Under the pieces are notes generated by a model. That model searched no databases, was not told the origin of the DNA, and worked only from the letters and a program-made list of their open reading frames with translations. Shown here in pieces: positions 11,563-22,738 of a stretch of DNA of 64,000 bases. Each line of letters begins with the position of its first letter. The stretch's first letter is position 1. Source of the stretch: Escallonia rubra (Eukaryota; Streptophyta; Magnoliopsida; Escalloniales; Escalloniaceae); assembly GCA_033065855.1 (NCBI GenBank), contig JAVXUO010000701.1:186001-250000 (forward strand). Direction: 5' to 3'. The position numbers and the translations under genes were made by a program.

Positions 11563-11862
11563 AATCCCTTCTCAAACTCAATAAAACAAGGACAGCCGTT
11601 AGGAGAGATCCTGGCAGATGAGTTTTCTCGCTCGAAAGCTATAACCTACCCCTATCAGATCAACGCTTCTACAACATTCTACAAGTGGGTTTTTTTTGCC
11701 GGCAAGGGTAGTGAATTTACAAGGAGAGATTATTATGAAATCAGAGGGAAATGGCCCATTTAAGTTATTATATCCCAAGTCCAGTACTTCCAGCTCCTTC
11801 AAATCCCCAATTTCTTTGGGAGTGCTTCCAGAAAAAAATTGTTGCGTAAGATGCTGGAACAA
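11563..11862 (-). pseudogene. Captured LRR receptor-kinase fragment
   Basis: On the minus strand the frame contains SGSTPKEIGDLKELEVLDLG followed by YNNLNGPFPSDF. This fits the plant leucine-rich repeat LxxLxxLxLxxNxLxGxxP and resembles the extracellular LRRs of receptor-like kinases. After this single repeat, similarity fades into sequence with no kinase domain. The fragment lies in the Mutator-like element, antisense to the other captured fragment, which fits transduplication of two unrelated host genes. The reading frame ends at about 11599. Confidence 0.65.
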
Positions 11863-12284
11863 TGTAGGACAAGAATCAAAAGGAAATTATATATGCAAAA
11901 TAGAAGAAATCACAAATCTTTGGGAGCATCAATTGAATCACTATGTGCTTATATAGATTTTACATATGTCAAACTCCATAGTTCAGGTGATGTTTGTTTT
12001 AACATCAAATTGGGGGTTTAGGGTTCTAGGAGAGGAAGAAAGAGAAGAGAGTAATGGAGGTTTAGGGTTTTCAGAGGGTTTGGATCGGAAATGACCGATC
12101 TAACCATGCCAAAACTGCGTGTGCTGTGCACATGCGGTCTTAACGGCTGAATTTGAATCGTTCGGTTTTGGAGCTGTTTGCAATGGTTTTGTCAACCTCA
12201 GGGGACACTATTGCAAAAGTTGTAAACACGGGGAGCAAAGTGCAAATGCGTGTAAACCTCAGGGGACAATTTTGTAATTAACCC

Positions 12285-13079
12285 TTTATATTTTGATGAA
12301 AAAGAAAATGAAAAAAGGAAAATAGCCGTTAATGCACGTTTTGAGCTCGCTATATTTTGACATGATATGTCCACCTCCCTGTGCCTTATCTGATGACCTT
12401 TCTATTTCTGATTTTTCAAACTTGATGTGTTCATCTCCTTATTGCCTAATGATGACCCATTGATTTTCATGACCTGTCTGGCGTACCCTATTTTGTATGA
12501 CAATTTGATATATTGGCCACCAGTTCAATGATAATATGAGAAGTCTTATGACTTTATCTTGTGCCTTTCTATGACGCACTTAATAATCATGTAATTTTAC
12601 TTAGCCTAAAGCATAAGCATTGATCTTTTGGTTAATCATGTGCCAAGATCCTATATGCCTGAAAGTTTATACAACCTCATAGCATATAAATCAGCCTCGC
12701 AGCTCAGCCACACTACGCACTTTTGGGCCCAACCTTTTTGTGGTGATCTTGAGAATCCAATCTAGTGTGGTGAAGTTAAGAACTAATTTTTTCTGTGAAG
12801 TTTTGAATGGTATTTGATAATAAGGAACTAAATATTTTTGATCAAAAATTTTAGTGATCTTCCCTTCTTTTGGTAGGGATAGGCGTGTCAACATAGTGGT
12901 AATTATTACCTTAAGTTCTAAATGAAAAAGTGCAAACGGATAAAGAGAATAGATCTTGAAGTGATTGGTTGTTTATCATATCAAGCAATCAAAATGATTA
13001 TAAATTCTAACATGCTTTTAAACTGTGAAAGGATACTATCTTCGTCATAGGTTCTTCTTTTTTGATGTCTTTAATGGGT
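12285..13079. other. Unassigned sequence right of the Pack-MULE
   Basis: AT-rich sequence continuing the retrotransposon into which the Pack-MULE inserted. A 67-codon minus-strand open frame at 12691-12894 is not recognisable. I see no gene. Confidence 0.35.
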
Positions 13080-14175
13080 TTTCTCTTATGATCCCCCTTC
13101 CATTATGGTTATGCTAGGATAAACCTTACTTGCATTTTTTGGTCTAAGGCTCCTTGTAATGCCCCTCTCTTGACAGTTAGATTGTGTTTGTCTCCGCATG
13201 TTTTTTTGTTTTGTCTATGGGGTCCCTGTGAGCCCCCCTCCTAATAGCCATGGTAGCGTCTGTCTTTTGCTTATCGAGTTTATTGCACAGTCAGTCTTGT
13301 CCACATATGTTTCATCTCGGGACTCCATTGGAGCCCCTTCTCCCTACAATCGTGATAGTATATGTCATTTATTCCTTCAGTCCATTGCATAATTAGTTGT
13401 CTCTGCATGCACTTTTGTCTAAGGGCTCCTTGTGATTCCCCTTTCACGAGAATCATGATAATGTATGTCTTTTGTTTCTCCAATCCATTGCATGATAAGT
13501 TTTGTCTGCCTGCACTTTTGTCTAATGGCTCCATATCGTCCCCCCTCACAACGTCGTGATAGTCTTTGTCCTTTGTTCATTTAGTCTATTGCGTAGTCAA
13601 CATCTCTTACATTTTGTCTAGGGTTCCCTGTGTTACCCTTTCACGACAGTCGTGGTAATGTCTATCTTTTGTTTACCCGGTTAATTGCATAGTCAGTTTC
13701 ATCTGCCTACACCTTGTCTGGAGGCTTCTTATGATTCCCCTTTCACAATAGTCGTGGTAATGTCTATCTTTTGTTCACCCGGTTAATTGCATAGTCAGTT
13801 TCGTCTGCCTGCACCTTGTCTGGTGGCTCCTTATGATTCCCCTTTCACGACAGTCGTTGTAATATTTGTATTTTCTTCACCCGGTCCATTGCATGGTCAG
13901 TTTCATTTGCCTGCATTTTTGTCTAGGGGCTAAATGTCGTTTCCCTCTCACAACAGCTGTAATCATGTCTGACTTTTGTCCACCCTGTCCATAACATAGT
14001 CAGTTTTGACTTCATGTATATTTTTTCTAAAGGCTCACTGTGAATCCCTTTTTCTGACAATCGGGACAGTGCCTGTCTTAGTTAGATCAATTCATTTCAC
14101 GATCAATTTCGTCTGTCCAGACGCTTCATGTGATTCCCTTATCCCGACAGTCAAGGTTAGTGTATGTCCTGGTCT
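13080..14175. repeat. Tandem repeat field, unit about 100 bp
   Basis: About ten degenerate units contain GATTCCCCTTTCACGACAGT, a TTGCATAGTCAGTTT block and TGTCTGGTGGCTCC. The phrase GATTCCCCTTTCAC occurs near 13434, 13734 and 13835, giving spacings of about 100 bp or a multiple. This is typical of the variable non-coding region of Tat/Ogre-type Gypsy elements. Small open frames here are by-products of the repeat. Confidence 0.75.
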
Positions 14176-14279
14176 TAAGTTTAGGTCTTAGGACTCTACT
14201 TCCTACCTATAGCCTTCAAAGAAGTTTTATGAAAAAATATAAAAAATAAGAAAAAAAAATGAATTAAGAAAAAATAAGT

Positions 14280-15225
14280 AAAAAAAAAATTTGATACTTT
14301 CTATGACTTTTTAGTCACGCTCGTATCGTTCTTGGCTCTAGAAAAGCATCGACCTATCTTTCTAACTTTTCACTCGTCTTCTTTAATGGTCTAGATTCAA
14401 GTTTGAGGTATATGTCCCTCAATTAAGGTCGGTATGTAAAAGTAAAGTACAATCTTCTTTTTAGATCCAGGTTTGAACTGCATTTGGCTTGATCCCTTCG
14501 TGGTGATGGTGTGTAGGTAACCTTCGTAGGGTGCAGCCATTTTTCAGCCCAGATTTATGTTTGAGGCTTTAACCCTCAATTTGAGTCAGTACACGAAGGT
14601 CACATAAATCTCCATTTCTTAGCCCAGATTGAGTTTTCGGTCCGTACACAAAAATCACTTAGAGTCTTCTTTCGAGACTCAGGTGCGAACTACATTTAGC
14701 TTGATCCCTTATGGATAAAGGTATATAGGCAACCTTCGTAGGGTGCACCATTTTCCAATACAGGTCCCTGTTCAAGGGTATTTGACCCTCAATTCAGGTC
14801 AGTACTTGGAGGTAAAGTACAATCTATCCTTTAGTTGAAGTCTCATTTTCCATTCCAAATCCACGTATAAGGGTAGACATCCTGAATATAGGTTGACACG
14901 CAAATATCGCATACCTTCCTCTGTCCTGACCTTGTCTGGTCCAAGTCTCGGTCTCCGTCCAAATAAATGTAAGAAAGTAGAAACCCTTCATCTAGGTTGG
15001 CATGCAGATACACTTATATTCTCATGTCTGGTTCCCGTCCAGTTCCAGTCTCAGGCTGAATCTAGGTTCGAGTGTATTTGTCCCTCAATCCAGGTTAGTA
15101 CTTAGAAGCCACGTACATTCCTCTCTAGTCCTGGTCCAGTTTCAGTTCCAATCTTAACACAATCCTCTGTCCCAGTTCCAATCTCAATCCAATTTCTAGT
15201 CTAGGCCTACTCCAAGTTCTCATAG
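14280..15225. repeat. Second degenerate repeat field, period about 215 bp
   Basis: The phrases GCTTGATCCCTT followed by AGGCAACCTTCGTAGGGTGC occur near 14487-14540 and again near 14700-14745. GACCCTCAATTCAGGTCAGT-type blocks recur between them. It continues the non-coding Gypsy region; no gene is seen. Confidence 0.55.
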
Positions 15226-16065
15226 TTATAAATACCGCACTGAAATGCATATAGTATTTTTCTGTAGAATGGTACGTATCGGTACATGTACCGTCTCGAT
15301 ATGATTTTAAAATTTACATCAATAATATATAATAATCATTCATTAGCGAACTAAGTTTGTATATGCATATTTTTTTCCCTCACAACTCCTCTAGAGCTTG
15401 AATTACCTCCTTTTCAACGAATTTGTTTGTTCCCAAATAAGCTATTTGTTCTTATACGGTGGCACGAGGAACACATAGCTTGTTCAATTGAATTATCTCA
15501 TCCAAAATTATCCCTCTTTTCAATCATCTCATTAGCAGATTCATAGAGAAGAATTAGTTATTTGTTATATAACAACGTCTTTAGGTTCAATAATAACCTT
15601 GTTTATGCGTGTCGGTGTTAATAAATGTTTAAAGCGGTACAATATATAGATGAAAGAATACAACGAAAGCTTCTAGCTATGAACTACATCAAAACTAAAG
15701 GAGAAGTAAAAGCAAAATGAAAATTGCAATGAAGATTAAAAACTTATCAAGAAGGATTCTACAAATTCTATTAAATATCGTGAGAAAAACAGAGGCTTTA
15801 ATCGACATAACAGAACATATGATATTTTCTATTTAGTTTCTATAGGGTCAATTGACTAAAATTTTCAACAAAACTTGTAACTTCTATATTTTTTAAGGAA
15901 CTGGTACAAAACAGAATATCTCGGTCGATACATAGTTTTCGGCCGGTATCACTTGTACCGGCCGGTACAACCTGTACAGAACAATATTTTAACCGGTACG
16001 AAATGTAAAGACCGGTAGAAGGTAAAACTGGTAGGTACCGTACCGGTACAGTACTGATATGCCAG
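15225..16065. mobile_element. Probable non-autonomous DNA transposon with GGTACC-rich ends
   Basis: Both ends are filled with GGTACGTATCGGTACATG, CCGGTACGAAATG and GGTACCGTACCGGTAC words in both orientations around an AT-rich core. The layout resembles hAT-like non-autonomous elements with clustered subterminal motifs. Exact termini and a target duplication were not found, so the limits are approximate. Confidence 0.4.
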
Positions 16066-16089
16066 TTCTAGTCTAGTTCGGTCCCAGTC

Positions 16090-16093
<4 letters not shown>

Positions 16094-16151
<58 letters not shown>
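16094..16151. repeat. (TA)n microsatellite, left part
   Basis: An uninterrupted run of TA dinucleotides. It continues at 20886-20940 on the other side of the family F LTR, so the two were probably one array before that insertion. Confidence 0.9.
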
Positions 16152-16155
<4 letters not shown>

Positions 16156-16311
16156 CACAACCTATTTGGACCGCACCCTAGGGCCTGCTAAGGGACCCCT
16201 ATTGCACGACATGTCACCCGCGTGTCAGTCAAAATTGATCAACATCATTAGTCGGTCAAAACGATCCGTGCCTCGAGCATGAGGACGTCGATCAAGCTCA
16301 AAGTACAGATT

Positions 16312-16410
16312 CCCCCCGAGGAGGGGGTCGGCCACCCCCCCGAGGAGGGGGTCGGCCACACCCCTGAGAAGGGGGTCGGCCACCCTCATTGGAAGGGGGT
16401 CGGCCACCCC
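16312..16410. repeat. Four-unit G-rich tandem repeat (24-26 bp)
   Basis: Four head-to-tail copies around GAGGAGGGGGTCGGCCAC. It is a U3 feature shared in position with the array at 1415-1500. Confidence 0.85.
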
Positions 16411-16596
16411 TGTCTATAGGGGAGAGAACCTGCTTTCCGCTGCTATCATCTCACTCAACGCATTCTGCAATGCTCACTCATCACCAGTGGTCGCGTGACG
16501 CCTGTTGTCTCTTGCACATCGTTGCCGCAACAACCGTCACGCACGGACGCACATCGGCATCTTGGTACCATTACGTGACACTCGTCGCCGCTCCGG

Positions 16597-19500
16597 TGTA
16601 ACATCCCGGAATTTTCCGGAACGTTAACGCTAAATCGATCTATAACACTAAGACAGTAATTTCCATAACCTCAATAACTAATGCAACAAGCTGGCAGAGC
16701 AACTATCCATCAATCAAATTATACTCTCAATCAATTTTCATAATTGAAATACCAAGTTTAAGTCTAAGGAAATTGATACATTCATATTTACCCACGCAGG
16801 GGTTCTAATGACCAAAACTAAAACTAAATTCCTCTTTCCTGCGCTCGGGTCTATTCCACACCCAATGCGATCTATTGTTCGATATTACCTGCGGAAAGGA
16901 AGTCAAAGGGGAGTGAGCTTTTGAGAGCTCAGTAAGGTCACTCAAACAAATAAATTACGAAATAATTTACGAATACAAAACAATGATGGTTTTGTTCAAA
17001 GAAACAATTCGATCAGATGTCAATATGATTTTCGGATGCGATGCAAACAATCAATCACAGATACACCGGCTAGTCCAATAAGGTACTAGCCCACACCAAT
17101 ACACCGGCTAGTCCGTTAAGGTACTAGCCCACACCAATACACTGGCTAGTCCATCAAGGTACTAGCCCACACCAATATCCTCCAACATACACCAACTCCC
17201 GCCAAACACACCAATGCACAATCTCATGTCAATATGCAGAATGAAAACATTTCGATAATGCAACATGTTGTTCAATGCTCGATTTACAATAATTAATGAG
17301 CATTGATAAGAATTTCAATAAACGTTTTAAGGCTCAATGAAAGGTTTATATGGCAAATAATGCGACTTTATCAAAATAACAGAATCCAAACGAATGGCGA
17401 TAACAAATCAGAAAAATATCTATGAGAACAAATAGAGGAAACTGGGTTTCAGAAGAAATCCCTTACCTCGGTCCAAGCTATGCACTGCTAAACAACTTCG
17501 ATCCAAATCCTTTGAATTAACCTAGGTCAGGCAAATTATTTATCAGAACACTATCCACACTAATATATTATAAACCTAATATAACTACCCACAACGTACT
17601 CATTTCTCTATCCGGAACGACGAACTTCAAAGCAGTTTCCCACTCGGTCAACCTAACCCGACACTCGTCACACTCCATGAGGCTCCGACACATCCCAAAA
17701 ATATTCTTATCATTCATTAAGCATTATTTATAGCTTAATAGAGCATATGGGATAAAAATATATATTTTTGATTATTTTCGAATTAAAAATAATTTTCTTA
17801 AATACACTAAAACCACTAAATTTCCATAATTGCTTCTAGCTGAAAATAAGGACTCATAATTTTTATAACGGCTTTAAAATATGTATAAAAGTTATAGAAA
17901 TTTAAATCAGAAATTAAAAAGGTACTAAAACTATTTTTAAACTATTCGTTTTGCTAAAACCAATGCGATACGAAAACCATAGAAAATAAACTCCAAAAAT
18001 TATCAAACTTTTGCTGAGTCTTTCTTATAGTATAAAAACATTACCCTAATTTTTCCCAGAACATTTTCCGGGTTTAAGGTCCCCCAAAAGAATTTTTACA
18101 ATTTCAAGTTTACAGAAAATATTAAAAATACATACGATTTCAGAAAATTATGAAATTTTTACAGAAATTGTAATATTGTACTGAGAATCATCCTGTAAAT
18201 TTTAAGAATTTTTGGACAATCGTACAATACCAACAGCCATGCGGTACAACTGTGCAAGCACAGTATACCACTCTACTGCACAGACCCAGCACTGTTCATT
18301 CATCTCCTTCTTCCCTCTCTCTGCCAGAAAAGCCAATATTTGCCTTCACACGGACCCTCTTCAAGGCAGCCCCTTTTCTCCTTTTTCACTCACTAGCTCT
18401 ACCATTAAAACATTGCCATAACTCACAACACCCAATCATATACAAAACTCATAACCTATTTGAAACCATACCCACTGCATTCACTTCACATCTGTTGAGC
18501 AGCCTTGCTTTCCCCTTCAATCTCACGGCCAGCGCTAAGCCCATACACACGGATGGAACGAGATATTTGCAGGCACCAGTTTGCGTGCTAGAGCTTCAAA
18601 CTTTAAGCCTTCAGCTTATATGCTACAGTAGTTCAAACTAGTAAACTTCAATTCTCATGTACCATGCCAGTGGTGCCCATGACAGTTCCAAACATTTCAC
18701 TGCCTTCGTCTAACCAAATATGTCCCTTTCCATGGCTGTAACCAAATCTCACAGTTCCCTCGAACCCACACACATAAGCACACTACGCAGCCACCATGGC
18801 TGCCCTCACTTCACGCACACTCACAAACTCTCTCGGCAGATCCCAAAACACACACATAATTCAAACGTACAACCCACATGATCTCACGGTTCTCTCATTA
18901 CACCTACAAACATGCACAAAATCACTCTCTCACGGCACACCCAAAACTCACAGCAAACCCCACTCACGGCAGCCATATTTACACATACTTGCACAGTTGT
19001 ATATGGGGCTGTTTTGGAAGCCCCTTCTCCTCCTCAAACACACCAGCCCACACACAGATTTATCCTGTTGTATTACCACGGCAGCCCCTCTTGTCCAAAT
19101 CTTGGCGACGCCGCAAACATCGATTGATGGCAGCCTTCTTTCTAACCCAAAAACCCAAACCCCACGGCATCTCTCTCTCTGTCCTTGTACCTATGATACA
19201 TATGCATTGACACAACCACCTCACAGCCATAAATTCATCATCCAGCACCAAAAGCACGCACGCATGAACTGCCTTACGACAGGTTCCCCTACTACCGCTA
19301 ATTATACACTCACACACATACGAACATAAAATAACTCACAGTTTCTCCCATGCCCCCTTAAAAACCGTAAGCCATAATTAACTAAAGAGAAAAGGCTCAA
19401 AGAAAAACTTACCGGAAGATAGATTCGATCGCCGGAAAAATCCCTTGATCTCTCTCCGCCTCTCTCTCTCTCTTGGCAGCTCTCTCTCTCGGCAGCTCTC

Positions 19501-19900
19501 TCTCTCGGCAGCTCTCTCTCTTGCCGCAGCTCTGAAACGCACCAGAAGATAGGAAAAAGTGTGTTGACGGCTGCCCTAGATAATGCTCAAACCCTTCTCA
19601 TCCTTTTGTCGCTAAAACCCTAAATTGGACAACTACCAAAAAGTCCCTGAACTTTCGTTACTTATTAAAAGATGCATCCACAACTTTTCTGTTATTACAA
19701 AATAGTCCAAAATAAATTATTTACTATAGTTTAGGTGCTCGAACAATTTTAATGGTTTGGTTAGATAACCCGCTATACTATGTGTTGCTAAAAGTCATTA
19801 AATAAAATATCACGCTTACTAAAAGATAGTTCGTTGCTAAAAAAAAAATATTCGCATCTAAAATTTCTAATTAAATCTGATAACGTGTCGGGGTGTTACA
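16597..19900 (-). mobile_element. Complete solo LTR, TGTAACA family, copy B
   Basis: The plus-strand ends are TGTAACATCCCGGAATTTTC and GTCGGGGTGTTACA, flanked by a perfect 5-bp duplication TCCGG at 16592-16596 and 19901-19905. On the minus strand it reads TGTAACACCCC to GGGATGTTACA. It shares the landmark CTTACTGAGCTCTCAAAAGC (about 16920, inverted) with copies A, C, D and E. At 3,304 bp it is long for an LTR. It lacks an internal region, so it is a solo LTR formed by LTR-LTR recombination. The CT-rich open frames at 18200-19330 have no similarity I recognise and are probably not genes. Confidence 0.9.
17063..17176. repeat. Three-copy 38-bp tandem repeat in LTR copy B
   Basis: Units start at 17063, 17101 and 17139, each containing CCGGCTAGTCC and AGGTACTAGCCCAC with few differences. 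The same TAGTAC and CTAG words appear once in copies A and D. Confidence 0.9.
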
Positions 19901-20030
19901 TCCGGCCCTCGCCGACACACTCAACCGAGGGCTCCGGCCCTCGCCAGCACAATTAACTGACGGGCTTCGGCCCTCGCGGGCACAATCAACCGGAGGCTCC
20001 GGCCTTCGCAACGGGGATGGGCTCACAACC
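19901..20030. repeat. GGCCCTCGC repeat in family F U3
   Basis: Three to four degenerate copies of a 37-40-bp unit around GGCTCCGGCCCTCGCC and CACAATCAACCGG. Confidence 0.7.
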
Positions 20031-20538
20031 CTAAGGCCATGGCTTGGACAATCACCCGACGGACTCATGGGGGGTTCCGCTCGTAGTGCTCTGGCACGAG
20101 GACCCCTCACCACAGACTCTGAGCATTGAGCTGTGAGTATGGCCGCTCATGTTACCATTGATCATCAACACCACCACGGCAATGACCCCCGGGTCACTCC
20201 GGGATGAGAGCAGGTCCTCGGAGGGCATCGCGCCTAGTCCGCCTGGCAGTTGGCTACAAGGGCAACCCTCGCCGCTGTCAGGATCTCCGCGCGTCTCTTG
20301 ACCCATCTCGTGAGATTCAGTAAGGGCTTGGACTGGAAGCTGGGGCAACGGGCTACTCTGACCATGCTATCGCGGTATGGTCAGTCTCCTCAGACAGGCA
20401 GAAGGATGCTGCAAAGGCAGGGCAGCACGAACTCGGGGATCGGCAGTCCAACGGAGAATCGATACTTTGGACCCCCTGGTGACGTGTCGCTCCCGGGGGA
20501 CGACATGTGTCGACTGATGACACGTGCACATTTGTGCC

Positions 20539-20546
20539 TATAAATA
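20539..20546 (+). promoter_or_regulatory. TATA box of the family F LTR
   Basis: TATAAATA, preceded within 65 bp by TGACGTGTC (about 20480) and CACGTG (20521-20526). The layout mirrors the minus-strand copy at 28-94. Confidence 0.6.
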
Positions 20547-20880
20547 GTGGACTTTGGAGCTTATTCAACTGCTCTATCTCATTTGACATTTTCACTTTCT
20601 CTCTCTAAAACTCATTCTCTCTGGATTTCTAGTGAGAGAAAGACATTCAGACTCTTCACGTTGGACCATTGACGCTGCCTTTTGACGCGGACTGTCGACT
20701 ACCGCCCCTGTTCGTCGTCACCCTGCTTGCGCGGCACTGCCAGCCCTCACGACCTGCCTGGGGAGCCTTGCTCTCAGCCCTTACTCCATCCTTGCTGTCT
20801 CCCACTTTATCTACTTGGAAGCTGATTCAGACTGCATCCTTTGTGGCACCTCTACGTGGCAACGAACCATCTTTACTCGG

Positions 20881-20885
<5 letters not shown>

Positions 20886-20940
<55 letters not shown>
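20886..20940. repeat. (TA)n microsatellite, right part
   Basis: A continuous TA run directly after the LTR end; it is the other half of the array at 16094-16151. Confidence 0.9.
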
Positions 20941-20943
<3 letters not shown>

Positions 20944-21239
20944 GTATTTTTATTCTTGTGTACCTTGCATGCTTGCGTAATCTCTCTTTTCGTAAGTTTG
21001 CCTGTTTTGCGTGGTTTTGTTTTTGTTTAGTCAATAGCCTTCTAGCTAATTCACCTTGATGTTTTGTTTTTAAATTTCTATGCCCTAGCATGCTTCAAGT
21101 TTGCATGTTTATGTGTTACTGTAATCTCCAGTATTCGGGGATTATTTTTTAAATATTTGTTAAGACTTCGTTATTTAATCGATGTTGTTTTTCGTTATTC
21201 AAATTTGTTGCTAAGTTCACTGATCTTATGCGGTGTAAG
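20941..21239. other. Spacer without a recognised gene
   Basis: T-rich sequence between the microsatellite and the next repeat field. Nothing is recognisable. Confidence 0.4.
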
Positions 21240-22080
21240 GCTAGTATTGCATCCAGTCCCTTGTTGCCAGAAGCAACAATGTCTTTCTGGTTAACTCTAG
21301 AAGATGAGTTGATCTATTTTGCTCCGACACTAAATGACCAACTGCCCTCGGGCATTGTTGGCTTCGGCTTTGAGTTACCTCTCTCAGTTATCCTCATTGG
21401 ATGTAAGCGACCAACCATTCCCCCCACATTCTTGGCTTTGGATCTTATATATGAGTCTTCAATGTGTCCAAACGATCATTGAAATCGTGTTGGTCTCTCC
21501 AGCATCTAAATATTTTTCTTTCCTGATTCGTCTAAGTGAAAGATCATTGTCACTGTTGTCTCCAGCTCTTAGGTGGTGTGTTTTTTGTATCCCTAGACGA
21601 CCAATTGTCGTTATTGTTGGCTCTGGCTTTTAGGAGGTGCGTCCCTTATCGGAAAGCAGTAAATCATCATTACTGTTGGCTCCGACTCTTAGTCATAAGC
21701 TTTCTATGTCTCTAGGCGACTAATCATCGTTACTATTAGCTCCGACTCCTAGACACGCTTTTCTCTTAATTTGCCTAAGAGAACAATTGTTGTTATTGTT
21801 GGCTTCGGCTCTTAGACAGTGATTTGTTCGTATCCTTAAACGATCAATTATCTTTGCCGTTGGTTCCGGCTCTTAAACATGACTTTTCAGTATCCTTAGA
21901 CGACCAATTGTTATTACCGTTGGCTCCGACTATGCCCTCTTCTAGTGACCAATCATTGTTAGTGTTGGCCCGACTCCATGTAAGGATTCATTTTCATTGT
22001 CCTTCTGATGTTGTTCGATGACCAATCATTATAACCAGTGGCTTCGGATTAAAATACTATCCCACCCTTCCTCAACTACG
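21240..22080 (+). repeat. Tandem repeat field, unit about 60 bp, 3' tail of a Tat-like element
   Basis: About ten degenerate units of the type GACCAATTGTTATTACC then GTTGGCTCCGGCTCTTAG recur every 60 bp or so. The inverted equivalent lies at 52100-52300. Both fields precede a Tat-like 3' LTR, so this is the untranslated tail of the same kind of element. Confidence 0.7.
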
Positions 22081-22738
22081 GTGGCATGATTCCTTAATGA
22101 CACAAAGGAAATCTTGCAAAGGTCCGACCTTATATCTCTGTGAAGTGTTGAGCCCGTCTCGAGTCTTGTGGTCTTTTGAGTTATTCTACTAAAAAAAGGC
22201 ATTATTTGCAGGTGAGCTCCTTTACCAAGGGACTCTGTAGACACCTCATTTTTATAGTCTTATTTTAGTTTTATGCTATTTAATTATGTAATACTCTGAA
22301 ATACCTTAATTTAATCTAACCGTGAATTTGATTAATTAAGGGTGTTATTTTTATCAATTGCATTATTTTATCGATAAGCTAGTAATTAGAATGTAAATGA
22401 GGGGCAAATTTGGCTTTGGAGCCAAATTGCAATTATGAAAATTGAAGAAGCTAAATAGCAAATATTTCGAAATATGTGGTGAGTGGAATTAGGAGGTGCA
22501 GTTGGGGGAGGGGGAATTAAAGGGAATTAGGCACCTCTTACTTAGATGGAGGTGACTCATTAAATTAAAGAATGAAAAAAAGGAGATTATGGGAAATATA
22601 TAAAGGAAAAAAGGGGGAAAAAGAAAAAAAAGGAACATAAAGAGGAAAACAGAGCTCGGCTGGAAGAAAAGGGAAAGAGAAGAAGAGAAAGATGAGAGAA
22701 AAAAGGAAGAAGAAATGAAGAGAGGAAAAAAAAACCTA
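22081..22738 (+). mobile_element. Tat-like 3' end and LTR start, interrupted by copy C
   Basis: The 3' tail ends in ACCAAGGGACTC. The LTR then begins with TGTAGACACCTCATTTTTAT at 22236. The minus-strand counterpart at 51129 has the same junction (CCAAGGGGCTC then TATAAACACC). The LTR runs through purine-rich sequence until LTR copy C begins at 22739. Confidence 0.55.

Larger units (their letters stand above)
9753..12284. mobile_element. Mutator-like element carrying host gene fragments (Pack-MULE)
   Basis: The two ends are long inverted repeats of about 208 bp each (9753-9960 and 12077-12284), starting GGGTTAATTACAAAATTGTC and differing at scattered positions. The flanks carry a perfect 9-bp target duplication, TTTATATTT, at 9744-9752 and 12285-12293; 9 bp is diagnostic of Mutator elements. 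No transposase is visible, so movement would need one in trans. The interior holds a GC-rich fragment of a plant gene on the plus strand, an LRR receptor fragment on the minus strand and a later hAT insertion. The termini and TSD are seen directly; the gene-capture reading is inferred from the fragments. Confidence 0.88.
16152..20885 (+). mobile_element. Solo LTR of family F, interrupted by LTR copy B
   Basis: It starts TGTTCACAACCTATTTGG, matching the minus-strand start at 1744, and ends CTCGGCAACA at 20885. Without the nested copy B (16597-19900) it is about 1.4 kb. Flanks are TATAT on both sides, consistent with a 5-bp duplication but uninformative because the target is (TA)n. The order is: start, four G-rich 24-26-bp repeats, GGCCCTCGCC repeats, a block shared with 300-380, ACGT boxes, the TATA box at 20539, then about 340 bp of R/U5. 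No internal region follows, so it is a solo LTR. Confidence 0.75.

Noticed and set aside
13080..14175. Regularly spaced repeats that could suggest a CRISPR-like array
   Set aside because: Units are degenerate, about 100 bp, head to tail without unique spacers, and in plant retroelement context.
15949..16158. Open frames with long Ile-Tyr repeats here, at 20669-21091 and at 26752-26988
   Set aside because: They are translations of (TA)n microsatellites and have no other coding features.
18212..19329. CT-rich open frames up to 177 codons inside LTR copy B
   Set aside because: They lie wholly inside a solo LTR, overlap in several frames and match nothing recognisable.
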